Assembly: GCA_963205005.1 (NCBI GenBank)
Contig: CAUJHW010000070.1
Coordinates: 1 to 64,000 of the forward strand
From: Pseudomonadota bacterium
Lineage (GTDB): Bacteria; Pseudomonadota; Alphaproteobacteria; Caulobacterales; Caulobacteraceae
Reading direction: 5' to 3'
Length of the DNA: 64,000 nucleotides
Positions 28,891 to 37,259 of the stretch are shown one piece after another. Below the pieces are notes generated by a model. The model saw nothing but the letters and a program-made list of their open reading frames with translations, had not been told where the DNA came from and searched no databases. Position numbers and translations under genes: made by a program. Numbering within the stretch: the stretch's first letter is position 1; the number at the start of each line of letters is the position of its first letter.

Positions 28891-29552
28891 GACACGTCCT
28901 CGATGCGGATGCCGAGCGGGTTCTTCATCAGCTCGGCCTCGGTGCGGGGCGGCTGCAGCTTGATCGTGATCAGGGCGCGCCAGCGGCCCTGGCCGGCCCG
29001 CTGGCCATTGACGAACCGGGTCTCGCGCCACTGCAGGTCGTAGGTCCGGGGGCTGCGGCGCACGACGTTCAGCACCTCGACGCTGACGGCCTCGCGGCCG
29101 GCCTCGGCGAACGGGTCGTGAGCCTGGGCCCAGGCGTTGAGGAAGGCCGCGGCCTTGGGCGTGGTGAGGTCGTAGGCGGAGATCCAATTCTGGCGGATCA
29201 CCACCGGGTCCGTGGGCTTGCCGCGCACCGCGCGGATCCAGCCGGCGAGCGCGTGGCCCACCTGGGCTTCGCTCGGCTCGTAGCGCCCCCCCAGGGCCGT
29301 GATGCGCTGGGTCTCGCCCCAGTCGCTCACCTCCACGACGAAGGGCTTCACCTGCGCCTGGCGGCTCTCCGCGAACCAGCCGCCGCCCAGGCCGGCGGCG
29401 AGGACGAGGTTGGCGAAGGCCATGCGCCGCCAGTTTCGGGCATGCGTCAGGGTGAGCCCCATGCGCTCGTCCCAGACCTGGCCGGCCCGCTGGTAGGGGG
29501 TCGAGGCCGGGGCGGAGGCCAGGGCGCGCTTGGGTCGGAAGAAGGGGTGCAT
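28869..29552 (-). CDS. trbF: TrbF, VirB8-like conjugal transfer protein
   Basis: A 227-residue VirB8 homologue, an inner-membrane scaffold of the secretion system. A short cytoplasmic N-terminus is followed by a transmembrane helix (about residues 44-62, ANLVLAAGLGGGWFAES). The periplasmic NTF2-like domain has FVVEVSDWGETQRI, IRQNWISAYDLTT and RTYDLQWRETRFVNGQ. Start 29552 was chosen because GGAGG lies about 9 bases upstream; an ATG 18 bases further upstream contains that SD inside its coding sequence and would overlap trbL. Confidence 0.9.
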   Translation of the reverse strand: MHPFFRPKRALASAPASTPYQRAGQVWDERMGLTLTHARNWRRMAFANLVLAAGLGGGWFAESRQAQVKPFVVEVSDWGETQRITALGGRYEPSEAQVGHALAGWIRAVRGKPTDPVVIRQNWISAYDLTTPKAAAFLNAWAQAHDPFAEAGREAVSVEVLNVVRRSPRTYDLQWRETRFVNGQRAGQGRWRALITIKLQPPRTEAELMKNPLGIRIEDVSWTPDAA

Positions 29553-29556
29553 GGCC

Positions 29557-30885
29557 TCAAGCCTCCTCATCCTTCAGGGGTGGGGTGAGCGCGCCGCTCG
29601 CCTCATGCCCGGGCAGCAGGCTGCGGCCGGCGTTGGCGACGAAGAAGGCCTGCAGGGCCGAGTTGCGGCGGGACCGGTCCATGGACCGGGACGAAGCGGG
29701 GTCGGCGCCTGCGGCGCGGTGAAAGTCCCGCCGCGCGGCCTCGGTCTCGCGGGCGAGCCGCTCCGTGTCCGCCGAGGGCGCCGGCGCGTCCGCGCCAGGT
29801 GGCGCCGCGGGTGCGGCGGGCGCCGGGCCCGCCGGCCGGGCCGCGCCCTGGGGCCCCGGTCCGCCGCTGCCGGGCGCTGCGGGACCGGCCATGCCGCTCC
29901 CGGGCGCGCGGGGGGGGTTGTCGTTGTTGGGCCGCGGCGGCGCGGCGCCCGGCCGCGAGACGGATCGGCCCTGCGCGGCCCCGGCGGCGGCGCGCACTGG
30001 CGTCAGCAAGGGCGCGGCCACGGCCGCGCCGACCGCCGCGACCCCGCCCACCGCCAGCGCGCCCGCGGCGGCCGAGCCGGCGCCGAGCGCCGGGCCGCCG
30101 GTCACCAGGGCGGACGCAAGGTTTGGGATGAACAGGGCGAGCATCGCCAGCAGCAGCGAGGCGGCCAGGATCGCCAGGGCCTCGTAGAGGTCGGGGGCGG
30201 CGGAGGGCTGCAGCTCGTCGAACACCGAGCGCGCGCCCGAGACCACGATGGCGAGGGCCAGGACCTTGAGGCCGGAGGAGACCACGAAGCCCAGCGGCCG
30301 CTCGGCCAGGAAGGCGGACTTCGACCAGATCCCGAACGGCAGCAGCACGAAGCCGCCCAGGGTGACGATCTTGAACTCCAGCAGGGTGACGATGATCTGC
30401 AGCGCCAGCACCGCGAAGGCCAGCATGATGCCGATCATGGCGAGGCCGAGGATCAGCGCGTCGGTGAGGTTGCCGAGCACGTCGATGGGATTGTCGACCG
30501 GGGCGGGCGTCTCGCCCAGCGCCTTCACGATCTCCCACCCCTGCTGGAGGATCGCGCCGGGGTTCAGGAAGTCGGCCCGGGAGAGGCCGCCGCCGCCGGC
30601 GGTGAGGCCGAGGTCGATGAAGCCAACCTGGATCGTTTGAGAAAGGGCCTGCCAGTCGTTGATGAGGTAGGCGAACGCGCCGATCAGCAGGACCTTCGCG
30701 AAGCCCGATGCGAGAACCTCGCGGTTCGACGACAGCGCCCATTGGATTCCGGTGAGCGCCACCACGAGGGCGATCATCAGCCCGAAGACACCGTTGACCG
30801 CACCGCTGAGCGCATCGAAGCCAGCCGACACGGTGTTAGAAAACACCGTCATCAGGTCATTCGCGGTTTGGGGACTGGCAGCCAT
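29557..30885 (-). CDS. trbL: TrbL, VirB6-like polytopic channel protein
   Basis: A 442-residue polytopic inner-membrane protein of the VirB6/TrbL family that forms part of the DNA passage. At least five hydrophobic segments lie between residues 20 and 290, including AVNGVFGLMIALVVALTGIQ and VLLIGAFAYLIN. The C-terminal 150 residues are a soluble, Pro/Gly/Ala-rich disordered tail with PGAAPPRPNNDNPPRAPGSG, usual for TrbL. The gene starts 16 bases after trbJ. No trbK entry-exclusion gene fits between them. Confidence 0.92.
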   Translation of the reverse strand: MAASPQTANDLMTVFSNTVSAGFDALSGAVNGVFGLMIALVVALTGIQWALSSNREVLASGFAKVLLIGAFAYLINDWQALSQTIQVGFIDLGLTAGGGGLSRADFLNPGAILQQGWEIVKALGETPAPVDNPIDVLGNLTDALILGLAMIGIMLAFAVLALQIIVTLLEFKIVTLGGFVLLPFGIWSKSAFLAERPLGFVVSSGLKVLALAIVVSGARSVFDELQPSAAPDLYEALAILAASLLLAMLALFIPNLASALVTGGPALGAGSAAAGALAVGGVAAVGAAVAAPLLTPVRAAAGAAQGRSVSRPGAAPPRPNNDNPPRAPGSGMAGPAAPGSGGPGPQGAARPAGPAPAAPAAPPGADAPAPSADTERLARETEAARRDFHRAAGADPASSRSMDRSRRNSALQAFFVANAGRSLLPGHEASGALTPPLKDEEA

Positions 30886-30900
30886 AGTCGACGCCTCGGC

Positions 30901-31671
30901 CTAGTTCCGCGCGTGCGGGAATGGATTGAAATCCGGATTGGGGATCGTGCGGCTCTCGCGCCCCCAGAACTGCCGTCGCGCCTCGGCGCTCGCCGCGCGT
31001 TCCGCCGCGCGCCGGGCGCTTTCCGCCGCCAGCAGCCGCGACTGCGCCATCAGCAGCGTGCGCATCGAGCCCAGGTCCTCGGCCAGCACGGCCAGCACCT
31101 GGGTGGAGGACTGTATGGCCGCGGTCTGGCCCTCGGCCCCTCGGCTGGCGTTGAGCGCCCCCTCCAGACGTCCGGTGCGCCCGCGGCTTAGACGCTCCAG
31201 CTCGGCGGCGGTCCGCGCCAGGTCCAGGGCGGTCTCGCGCGCCTGGGTGTTGCGGGCGCGGCCCTGTTCCAGGGCCTTGCGCGGATCGAGCCCCTCCACG
31301 GCGGTCGGGTAGAGCCGCTCGAAGTCCTGCTGCAGACCCTGCAGATCCGAGGCCACGCCCTTCACCGAACGGGCGAGCTCGCCGATGTCCCGGAGGGTCT
31401 GGGTGGTCTCGCCGAGGTGGCTGTAGGGCGAGGCGGCGAGCGCGCGGGCTTGGTTGGCGAGGGCGCGGGCTTCGTTGGCGAGGCTCTCGAGCTGGCGGGC
31501 CGCCTGCAGGGCGTTCTCCAGGTGGTTCTTCGGGTCGAAGACCACCATCTGGGCCTGCGCCGGCTTCGGGTCCGAGCAGGCGGCGAGGAACAGGAGCGGC
31601 GCCAGCGCGCCGAGAAGCCTATTCCGCCGCGAGCGCGGCGGGTTGGGCGGCGTCGAAGACGGCATCCACAT
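30901..31671 (-). CDS. trbJ: TrbJ, VirB5-like periplasmic protein (lipobox present)
   Basis: A 256-residue VirB5/TrbJ homologue, a periplasmic helical protein involved in pilus assembly. The N-terminus has a basic stretch, a hydrophobic core and LFLAAC, a lipobox, followed by a second possible cleavage region AQAQ. The mature protein begins VVFDPKNHLENALQAARQLE, the TrbJ signature, and is predicted to be long coiled-coil helices rich in Ala, Arg and Gln. The start at 31671 overlaps trbE by 53 bases; no other start keeps the signal sequence. The lipobox is unusual for TrbJ. Confidence 0.85.
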   Translation of the reverse strand: MWMPSSTPPNPPRSRRNRLLGALAPLLFLAACSDPKPAQAQMVVFDPKNHLENALQAARQLESLANEARALANQARALAASPYSHLGETTQTLRDIGELARSVKGVASDLQGLQQDFERLYPTAVEGLDPRKALEQGRARNTQARETALDLARTAAELERLSRGRTGRLEGALNASRGAEGQTAAIQSSTQVLAVLAEDLGSMRTLLMAQSRLLAAESARRAAERAASAEARRQFWGRESRTIPNPDFNPFPHARN

Positions 31672-34045
31672 GGGCGAATCCCTTGGCTGCGAGGAAGGCG
31701 CGGGCGAAGCCGTCCGGGCCGGAGCGGGCGAGGACCTGGTCGATCAGGGCCTGGTCCTCGGGCGCGGCGGCGCCGCAGAGCGCCAGGGCCACGCCGGAGA
31801 GCTTGAGATCGAAGAGGCGGCGGCCCTCCGGCTGGCGCCAGTAATAGGCGCGCTTCGGCGTCGCGAAGGCGATGAGCTCCAGCTGGCGGCGGTTGAGGCC
31901 GAAGGCGCGATAGAGGTCGGCCGAGGCCGGCTCCAGCGCGCGGGGATTGGGTAGGAAGATCTGGGTCGGGCAGGATTCGATCAGGCTGGCGGCGATCGAG
32001 GAGGCCGCGACGTCGTCGAGCGACTGGGTGGCGAAGACCACGGCGACGCGCTTCTTGCGCAGCGTCTTCAGCCATTCGCGGACCTTCGCCGCGAAGCGGC
32101 TGTCGTCGAGGAAGAGCCAGGCCTCGTCGAGCACCAGCAGGGTGGGCCGGCCGTCGAAGCCGCGCTCGAGTTCGCGGAACAGCGCGCCCAGGACCGGGGC
32201 CAGGGCGCTGCGCGTGGCCATCAGGGTCTCGAGCTCGAAGGTGTCGAACCGCGTCGGCGCGAAGTCGGCGTGCGTCCCGTCGAGCAGGCTCCCGAAGGGC
32301 CCCTTCAGGGTCAGCGGCTCGAGCGCGGCGGCGACGGCCGGGTCCTGCACCAGGGCGCAGAACACGGTGAGCGAGCGCTGGGCGACGGGGGCGTCGGCCA
32401 GGGCGCCCAGCGCCGACCAGACCTCCTCGCGCAGGCGCGGGCCCACCTCGACGCCGGCGGCGCGGACGGCGTCCTCGATCCAGTCGGCGGCCCAGGCGCG
32501 GTCGGCGGGCGCGTCCACCCGCGCCAGCGGCTGCAGGGCGAAGGCCGCGCCCGGCTCCAGAGCGCGCCAGGCGCCGCCGGCGGCGAGTGTCGCAGCCCGC
32601 ACGCTGCGGCCCTTGTCCAGGAAGACCACGCGCGCGCCCGGATAGCGGAACCACTGCAGGGCCAGGAAGGCCAGCAAGGCGCTCTTGCCCGATCCGGTCG
32701 GCCCCACGACCATGGCGTGGCCCACGTCGCCGACGTGCAGCGCCAGGCGGAACGGGGTCGAGCCCGTGGTGCGCGCCACGGCGAGCGGCGGCCCGTCCAG
32801 GGCGCCGTCGCGCTCCGGCCCCGCCCAGACCGCCGAGACCGGCATCAGGTCGGCGAGGTTGAGGGTGCTCACGAGCGGGCGGCGGACGTCGGCATAGGCC
32901 TCGCCGGGCAGGGTCCCAAGCCAGGCCTCGACGGCGTTGAGGTCCTCGGCCCGTCCGACCAGGCCCTGGGCGTTGAGCGCGACCTCGACGGCCCGGGCCT
33001 TGCCGGCGGCGGCCTCGGGGTCGGGGTCGAGGATCACGACGGCGAGGGTGAGATAGCCGAAGGCGCAGGCGTCAGCGCCGAGCGCCGCGAGCGCCGTGTC
33101 GCATTCCTCGGTCTTGCCCGCGGCGTCAGTGTCGAGGAGCGGGACCTCCTCCTTGGTGATCGCCTCGCGCAGCAGGACGCCGACACCCTTGCGCTTGGCG
33201 AACCAGCGCTTGCGCAGTCGCAGCACCTCGCGCTCGGCGTCGGCCTTGTCGAGACCGATCCAGCGGGCACTCCAGCGGTAGGCGAAGGGCAGCGACGAGA
33301 GGGCGTCGAGGAGGCCCGGCCGGGTGGCGGCCGGGAGCGCGCGGACCGACACGACCTTCAGCCAGTGCCCGCCGAGACGTGGGGCCAACCCGCCGGTCAG
33401 GGCCGCGTCGGCGAGTCCAGCGTCCAGGAACGGCGCGAGATGATCGGGGTCCACCGGATGGGCCGCGGGCGAGACGCAGCCGTGCAGCCAGGTGACGAGC
33501 TCGCCGTCGCCCAGGCGGCGCGCCTCTGGCAGGGTGTCGGCCAGCAGGTCGAAGACGGCGTCCGCCTCGCGCTGGAAGAGCGCCAGCGCGCCCCGCCAGT
33601 CGCGACCGCTGCGCGCCAGCCCGTCGAACATCACCCGCTCGATCCGGCGGGTCTCGTCGGCCGGCGGCATCCACGTCAGGCTGAGGCGGTAGTCGGTCTC
33701 GAAGGCCGGCTCGGCCCCCTCGAAGGCCGCCCGCCGCTCGGCGTCCACCAGCCAGGCGACGGGGACGTCGATGTCGCTGTCCGGATAGACCGAGGCCGGG
33801 CGGCGACGGGCGTCGACGTGGACGCACCACCCCGTCCCCAGCCGGCGCAGGGCGTTGTTGAGCCGGGCGCGGACGGCCATCAACTCGTCCTCGGTGGACG
33901 ATTCCAGGTCGGGGCCGCGGAAGCGCAGGCCGGCGAGGAACGAGCCGTCCTTGTTGAGGACGACGCCGGGGGCGACCCGCACCGCCCAGGGCAGGTGGTC
34001 GGCGAGGGTGGCGGGGCGGCGGCGGAACTCGTCGAGGAAGCGCAT
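31619..34045 (-). CDS. trbE: TrbE, VirB4-like secretion ATPase
   Basis: An 808-residue VirB4-family ATPase that powers pilus assembly and substrate transfer at the inner membrane. The N-terminal CagE/TrbE-type domain spans about residues 1-400. Walker A GPTGSGKSAL lies at about 448-457 (Lys 454), Walker B is LLVLDEAWLFL in the C-terminal third, and KKRVAVVFATQSLDDV is the conserved sensor-like motif. Start 34045 (MRFLDEFR) was chosen; the open frame extends 44 codons upstream, but that part overlaps trbD and reads as shadow sequence. Confidence 0.95.
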   Translation of the reverse strand: MRFLDEFRRRPATLADHLPWAVRVAPGVVLNKDGSFLAGLRFRGPDLESSTEDELMAVRARLNNALRRLGTGWCVHVDARRRPASVYPDSDIDVPVAWLVDAERRAAFEGAEPAFETDYRLSLTWMPPADETRRIERVMFDGLARSGRDWRGALALFQREADAVFDLLADTLPEARRLGDGELVTWLHGCVSPAAHPVDPDHLAPFLDAGLADAALTGGLAPRLGGHWLKVVSVRALPAATRPGLLDALSSLPFAYRWSARWIGLDKADAEREVLRLRKRWFAKRKGVGVLLREAITKEEVPLLDTDAAGKTEECDTALAALGADACAFGYLTLAVVILDPDPEAAAGKARAVEVALNAQGLVGRAEDLNAVEAWLGTLPGEAYADVRRPLVSTLNLADLMPVSAVWAGPERDGALDGPPLAVARTTGSTPFRLALHVGDVGHAMVVGPTGSGKSALLAFLALQWFRYPGARVVFLDKGRSVRAATLAAGGAWRALEPGAAFALQPLARVDAPADRAWAADWIEDAVRAAGVEVGPRLREEVWSALGALADAPVAQRSLTVFCALVQDPAVAAALEPLTLKGPFGSLLDGTHADFAPTRFDTFELETLMATRSALAPVLGALFRELERGFDGRPTLLVLDEAWLFLDDSRFAAKVREWLKTLRKKRVAVVFATQSLDDVAASSIAASLIESCPTQIFLPNPRALEPASADLYRAFGLNRRQLELIAFATPKRAYYWRQPEGRRLFDLKLSGVALALCGAAAPEDQALIDQVLARSGPDGFARAFLAAKGFAHVDAVFDAAQPAALAAE

Positions 34046-34053
34046 CGGTCGCC

Positions 34054-34323
34054 TCACGCATCCAGGTGGCCGGGGCGAGCCAGGTGGCGGCGCAGCACCG
34101 CGAAGAAGCGCTTGTCGGCGCGCGCGGCGTAGAGGCCGATGGCGTGGGCGATCGCCCACCAGAGCAGGCCGAGCCACCAGATCCGGAGCGCCAGGCCCAG
34201 CACGAGCGCCACCGTGCCCATGAGGATCGCGTATTCGCGCGGCATGCCGGCGAGCAGGACGGGTTCGGCGAGACCCTGGGCCACGGGCAGGTCCCAGCCT
34301 TCGCGATGCGGGGAATCGCCCAT
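34054..34323 (-). CDS. trbD: TrbD, VirB3-like inner-membrane protein
   Basis: An 89-residue VirB3/TrbD homologue. Its N-terminus reads LPVAQGLAEPVLLAGMPREY, close to the TrbD consensus. A hydrophobic hairpin at about residues 33-67 is followed by a basic tail containing RADKRFFAVLRRHL. It partners the VirB4 ATPase in the inner-membrane complex. Its start overlaps the last base of the trbC stop codon, so it is translationally coupled to trbC, and trbE starts 8 bases downstream. Confidence 0.9.
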   Translation of the reverse strand: MGDSPHREGWDLPVAQGLAEPVLLAGMPREYAILMGTVALVLGLALRIWWLGLLWWAIAHAIGLYAARADKRFFAVLRRHLARPGHLDA

Positions 34324-34643
34324 CAGCCCACCTCCATCCCCCCGGCGAAGCCGAAGAAGTCCAGGAAGAAGGTCGAGGCGGCGAAGGCGATGGAGAGCCC
34401 GAACAGGATGCCCAGGCCCCGCCGCATGCCGGAGCCGCTCTCGCTCATGGCGATGCCGGCGCCGAAGATCACCACGGCGATCACCGCGGCGGCCTGGACG
34501 ACCGGTCCGGTTACGGACTCCACGATCTGCTGCAGCGGCCCTTCCCAGGGCATGCCCGCGCCGCCGGCCAGGGCCGGGGTGGCGGCGACCAGGCCGCAGA
34601 TCGCCGTCGCAGCCGGAAGGCCGCGTGAAATCAGCTTGCGCAT
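34323..34643 (-). CDS. trbC: TrbC, VirB2-like pilin
   Basis: A 106-residue prepilin. A signal peptide (about residues 1-26, ending ATPALA) precedes a mature chain with two hydrophobic segments: VVQAAAVIAVVIFGAGIAM and LGILFGLSIAFAASTFFLDFF. This is the VirB2/TrbC pilin pattern. The TraF-like peptidase in the same operon is the expected maturation enzyme. It is the first gene after the vapBC interruption and has its own upstream region with a perfect 16-bp palindrome at 34657-34672 and a TTGACA box further up. Confidence 0.9.
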   Translation of the reverse strand: MRKLISRGLPAATAICGLVAATPALAGGAGMPWEGPLQQIVESVTGPVVQAAAVIAVVIFGAGIAMSESGSGMRRGLGILFGLSIAFAASTFFLDFFGFAGGMEVG

Positions 34644-34656
34644 CTCTGCAATCCTC

Positions 34657-34672
34657 AGCGCGATATCGCGCT
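34657..34672. promoter_or_regulatory. Perfect 16-bp palindrome upstream of trbC
   Basis: AGCGCGATATCGCGCT reads the same on both strands and ends 14 bases before the trbC start codon (minus strand). A TTGACA hexamer on the minus strand lies at 34706-34711, upstream of the palindrome. This is the only obvious operator-like element in the trb block. It would let trbC to trbI be controlled separately from traG to trbB. The binding protein is unknown; the AlpA/HTH proteins or the XRE regulator are candidates. Confidence 0.5.
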
Positions 34673-35126
34673 ATGGTTGTAATGCAAGCGCGCCGAGTTT
34701 GGACTTGTCAACACGCTTCTGTGGATATTTTCACATGGGTTTTCCGCGACTTGTGCGCGCGTTGCAGGCACGTCGCCGGCGCGTCTTCGACAACTTGTGA
34801 CTGTGCGAGGGCGGGACCTCGCCTGCGCCTGCCGCGCCCGCCCGTCGTCTTCGCGCCGTTCGCCCAGACGGCATTGGACAGGCGCCCCCCGAGCCCGCTG
34901 TTTGATCAGCGGCGCCTTAGCGCCGTCGCCGCGAAGCCGGGTTCTTCCGGCTTCGCTCGCCGGCCGGGATCCTGGATGAGGCCGGACGGGTGGCGGCCCG
35001 GATCGTCGCCCAGCGCGGCCATCCCGACGCTGCGGCGCAGGCGCGCCGGACCCGTCGCGTCGGATGCGACGCGCTATGGCCTCGCCGCGCGCCCAAACGA
35101 CGTCCGGGCGGAGTCGAAGGTTGGCG
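34673..35126. other. About 450-bp spacer between trbC and vapC
   Basis: No gene is supported. The part near trbC is AT-richer and includes the minus-strand TTGACA box at 34706-34711. At 34932-34955 a perfect 9-bp stem, CGAAGCCGG/CCGGCTTCG with a 6-base loop, forms a strong hairpin; it has no T-run on either side, so it is a weak terminator candidate for the vapBC transcript. The rest is GC-rich and unremarkable. Confidence 0.45.
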
Positions 35127-35534
35127 TCAGGCTCGCGCGAGCCAGTCCTCGCACCGGAGCCCGTCGACCCGGCCGAACTCGACCAGGTTCCCGGTCACGA
35201 CGGTGAGTCCACGGCTCCTGGCATGGCCGGCGATCAGCAGATCGTAGCCGCCGATGGGCTGACCCTTGCGCTCGAGGGTCGCGCGGATGTCCGCCGCGTG
35301 GTCGGCGGCGATGTCGTCGAAAGGCAGCACCTCAAGGCGCGCCGCAAAGCGCTCGACCTCGGCCCTGTGGTGCTCTGGCCGGTTCGATTTCGCCGCGCCA
35401 TGCAGCAGCTCTGTCAGAACCACGGCCGAGATACAGAGGCTGTCGGCCTCCAGATTGAACCGTTCCCGCGCCTCCGGCGGACGGTCCCGCAGGACCCGGA
35501 TGCAGACGTTGGTGTCCAGGAGATACCGCAGCAT
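35127..35534 (-). CDS. vapC: VapC toxin, PIN-domain ribonuclease
   Basis: A 135-residue PIN-domain toxin, an Mg-dependent endoribonuclease that usually cuts tRNA or rRNA. Acidic catalytic residues are visible at Asp 7 (YLLDTNVCI), Glu 42 (LTELLHG) and Asp 98 (GGYDLLIAGHA), followed by TVVTGNLVEF, the standard end of VapC proteins. The start overlaps the last base of the vapB stop codon, as expected for a coupled toxin-antitoxin pair. Its presence inside a conjugation operon suggests a role in element maintenance. Confidence 0.95.
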   Translation of the reverse strand: MLRYLLDTNVCIRVLRDRPPEARERFNLEADSLCISAVVLTELLHGAAKSNRPEHHRAEVERFAARLEVLPFDDIAADHAADIRATLERKGQPIGGYDLLIAGHARSRGLTVVTGNLVEFGRVDGLRCEDWLARA

Positions 35535-35755
35535 CAGAACGGGTCGCGCGCCTGCGCCTCGGGTTGATGGCGCTCGCCCAGGTCCACGCCGGGCGCGTCG
35601 AAGAAATCGTCCCAGACGGCGTCGGCCGGTACGATCACCCGCCGCTTGCCCTCGCGCAGGATCCTGACCGCCCGCACCCCCTCGGGGAAGGCGACCTCCT
35701 TCGGGAGGCGGACAGCTTGCGAACGGTTCGACTGGAAGAGCGTGGTGCGGGTCAT
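35534..35755 (-). CDS. vapB: VapB antitoxin (AbrB/SpoVT-type)
   Basis: A 73-residue antitoxin. The N-terminal swapped-hairpin DNA-binding domain begins MTRTTLFQSNRSQAVRLPKE and the FPEGVRAVRI segment is the AbrB-like core. The acidic C-terminal tail (DAVWDDFFDAPGVDLGERHQ) would wrap and block VapC. The start 35755 was chosen because the matching family begins there; an in-frame ATG lies 21 bases upstream inside the operator-like repeat. Autoregulation through the inverted repeat at 35765-35787 is likely. Confidence 0.93.
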   Translation of the reverse strand: MTRTTLFQSNRSQAVRLPKEVAFPEGVRAVRILREGKRRVIVPADAVWDDFFDAPGVDLGERHQPEAQARDPF

Positions 35756-35764
35756 CTCGGCCTC

Positions 35765-35787
35765 GGGATATCCCATATGTATATCCC
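35765..35787. promoter_or_regulatory. Inverted repeat, probable VapB operator
   Basis: Immediately upstream of vapB (minus strand) GGGATAT and ATATCCC form perfect 7-bp arms separated by 9 bases, with a second partial ATAT symmetry inside. VapB/AbrB-type antitoxins bind such repeats over their own promoter and repress with VapC bound. The position, ending 10 bases before the start codon, fits. It lies close to the 3' end of trbB. Confidence 0.6.
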
Positions 35788-35847
35788 CGCAGACGCATCT
35801 TTCAACCGGGCTGGGACCGGCCGCGGTTGGTGGGCGCGCCATCCCCT

Positions 35848-36804
35848 TCAATCCTCACCGGGCGCCGTCGCGATCCGCCCTCCGCGTCCGACCGCCGGCC
35901 CCTCGCGGATCTCGACCCGCCGGCCGGCCTCGGTGCGCCGGATATGGGCGACCACATCGACCGCCTGGTCCAGGAAGCGGCCCGGGATGCGGGGCAGGAC
36001 CTCGGCCAGGAGATCTTCGAGGCGCGCCCGCACGTCGGACGCCGAATTGGCGTGCAGGGTGGAGAGGCCGCCCGGATGGCCCGTGTTCCAGGCCTTCAGG
36101 GTCTCGAGCGCGGTGGCGCCGTCGCGCATCTCCCCCACCACGATGCGGTCCGGCCGCATCCGCAGCGCGTCGCGCACCAGGTCCGCCACGCCGATGGGCT
36201 TGGGATGGCGGCGCGTCAGGACCGCCACCAGGTCCCAGGCCGAGCATTGCAGCTCGGGCGTGTCCTCGATCAGGAAGACCCGATCTCCCGCGAAGGCCGG
36301 CTCGGCCAGGAGGGCGTTGGCCAGGGTCGTCTTCCCCGATCCCGCCCCGCCCGAGATCAGCAGGTTGCGGCGCTGGCGGACGGCATCGCGCAGGGTGTCG
36401 GCCTGGTCGGGCGAGAGGACCCCCTGGGCGACATAGTCGGCGAGCGTCCAGACCACCGCCGGGCGCTTGCGGATGCTGAACGCCGGCTGGGCGCAGACCG
36501 GCGGCATGAAGGCCTGGAACCGCTCGCCCGTGGGCAGGACGCCGGAGAGCCGCGGGTCCTCGCGGGTGACCGGTTCGCCCACATAGTCGGCGACCAGGCG
36601 GATGACCCGCTCGCGGCCGGCGGCGGCCATCCGCCAGCCGGTGTCGCTGCGTCCCGCGCCCAGGCGGTCGAGCACGATGCGGCCGTCGGGATTGGCCAGC
36701 ACCTCGACCACCTCGGGCGCGGCCAGGGCGCCCAGGATGTCGCAGCCCAGCGCATGGTCCAGGGCGGCCCGGCGGCGAAGCGCCGACTCGGCCTCCGGGG
36801 TCAT
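35848..36804 (-). CDS. trbB: TrbB, VirB11-like secretion ATPase
   Basis: A 318-residue hexameric traffic ATPase of the VirB11/PulE family. Walker A GGAGSGKTTLANAL is at about residues 152-165 (Lys 158). The Asp box is LIEDTPELQ, Walker B is DRIVVGEMRDG, and the His box is GGLSTLHANSASDV. It drives pilus biogenesis with TrbE and substrate hand-over with TraG. Its start overlaps the CopG-like gene by four bases. The vapBC pair follows after its stop, separating it from trbC. Confidence 0.95.
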   Translation of the reverse strand: MTPEAESALRRRAALDHALGCDILGALAAPEVVEVLANPDGRIVLDRLGAGRSDTGWRMAAAGRERVIRLVADYVGEPVTREDPRLSGVLPTGERFQAFMPPVCAQPAFSIRKRPAVVWTLADYVAQGVLSPDQADTLRDAVRQRRNLLISGGAGSGKTTLANALLAEPAFAGDRVFLIEDTPELQCSAWDLVAVLTRRHPKPIGVADLVRDALRMRPDRIVVGEMRDGATALETLKAWNTGHPGGLSTLHANSASDVRARLEDLLAEVLPRIPGRFLDQAVDVVAHIRRTEAGRRVEIREGPAVGRGGRIATAPGED

Positions 36805-37259
36805 CCGCCCATTCCGTTGAAGGATCGCGGCTCGGGTGCCGCGCGCTCGGCCTCGTCCCCCCGCCGCGGTCCGCGCGAGACGATGTTGGCGGCCGCCGCA
36901 TCGAGCAGGCGCTCGATCCGCGCCTCGACGGCGGCGCGCAGGACGGGGTCGTCGTCCGCCTCGGTGTCAGGCAGCCGCGCGAAGAAGGCGCGGGCGAACT
37001 CCACCAGGATCTCCTGGACGATGGCCATGTCGCGCGCGGCGCTGCGCATGTGGTCGCGGAGCGCGGTCTCCATCGCCAGCAGCCGGTCCTCGGGATCCGC
37101 CGTCGGCCGGCGGTGGAGACCGCGCGCGATGGCCGTCTCAGCGGCGCGGCTGAGCGTGAGCTTGCCCGCGCGGGCCTCGCGGCGCAGCGCCAGCTCGATC
37201 TTCGGGTTCTCGAAATAGACCTGGACCCGGGGGGTCGGCCGCGCGTCACGACTTGCCAC
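36801..37259 (-). CDS. CopG-family ribbon-helix-helix-like protein
   Basis: A 152-residue protein that normally sits between traG and trbB in these elements. The N-terminal ribbon-helix-helix is recognisable: RVQVYFENPKIELALRREA followed by KLTLSRAAETAIARGL (about residues 10-47). The C-terminal part is helical (EDRLLAMETALRDHMRSAAR, DMAIVQEILVEFARAF). GTG 37259 is taken as start because the family sequence begins there, overlapping the traG end by 14 bases. The longer frame upstream is Arg/Pro-rich shadow of traG. It is a likely regulator of transfer genes. Confidence 0.8.
   Translation of the reverse strand: MASRDARPTPRVQVYFENPKIELALRREARAGKLTLSRAAETAIARGLHRRPTADPEDRLLAMETALRDHMRSAARDMAIVQEILVEFARAFFARLPDTEADDDPVLRAAVEARIERLLDAAAANIVSRGPRRGDEAERAAPEPRSFNGMGG

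Noticed and set aside
29530-31191. A 553-codon plus-strand open frame opposite trbL and trbJ
   Set aside because: It is Gly/Arg/Gln-rich shadow sequence of the trbL/trbJ genes; no motif.
32270-34132. A 620-codon plus-strand open frame opposite trbE
   Set aside because: The trbE frame has Walker A and B motifs and normal length; the opposite frame is compositionally extreme.
34932-34955. Strong 9-bp hairpin taken as the vapBC terminator
   Set aside because: No T-run follows on the minus strand, so it is recorded only as part of the spacer, not as a terminator.
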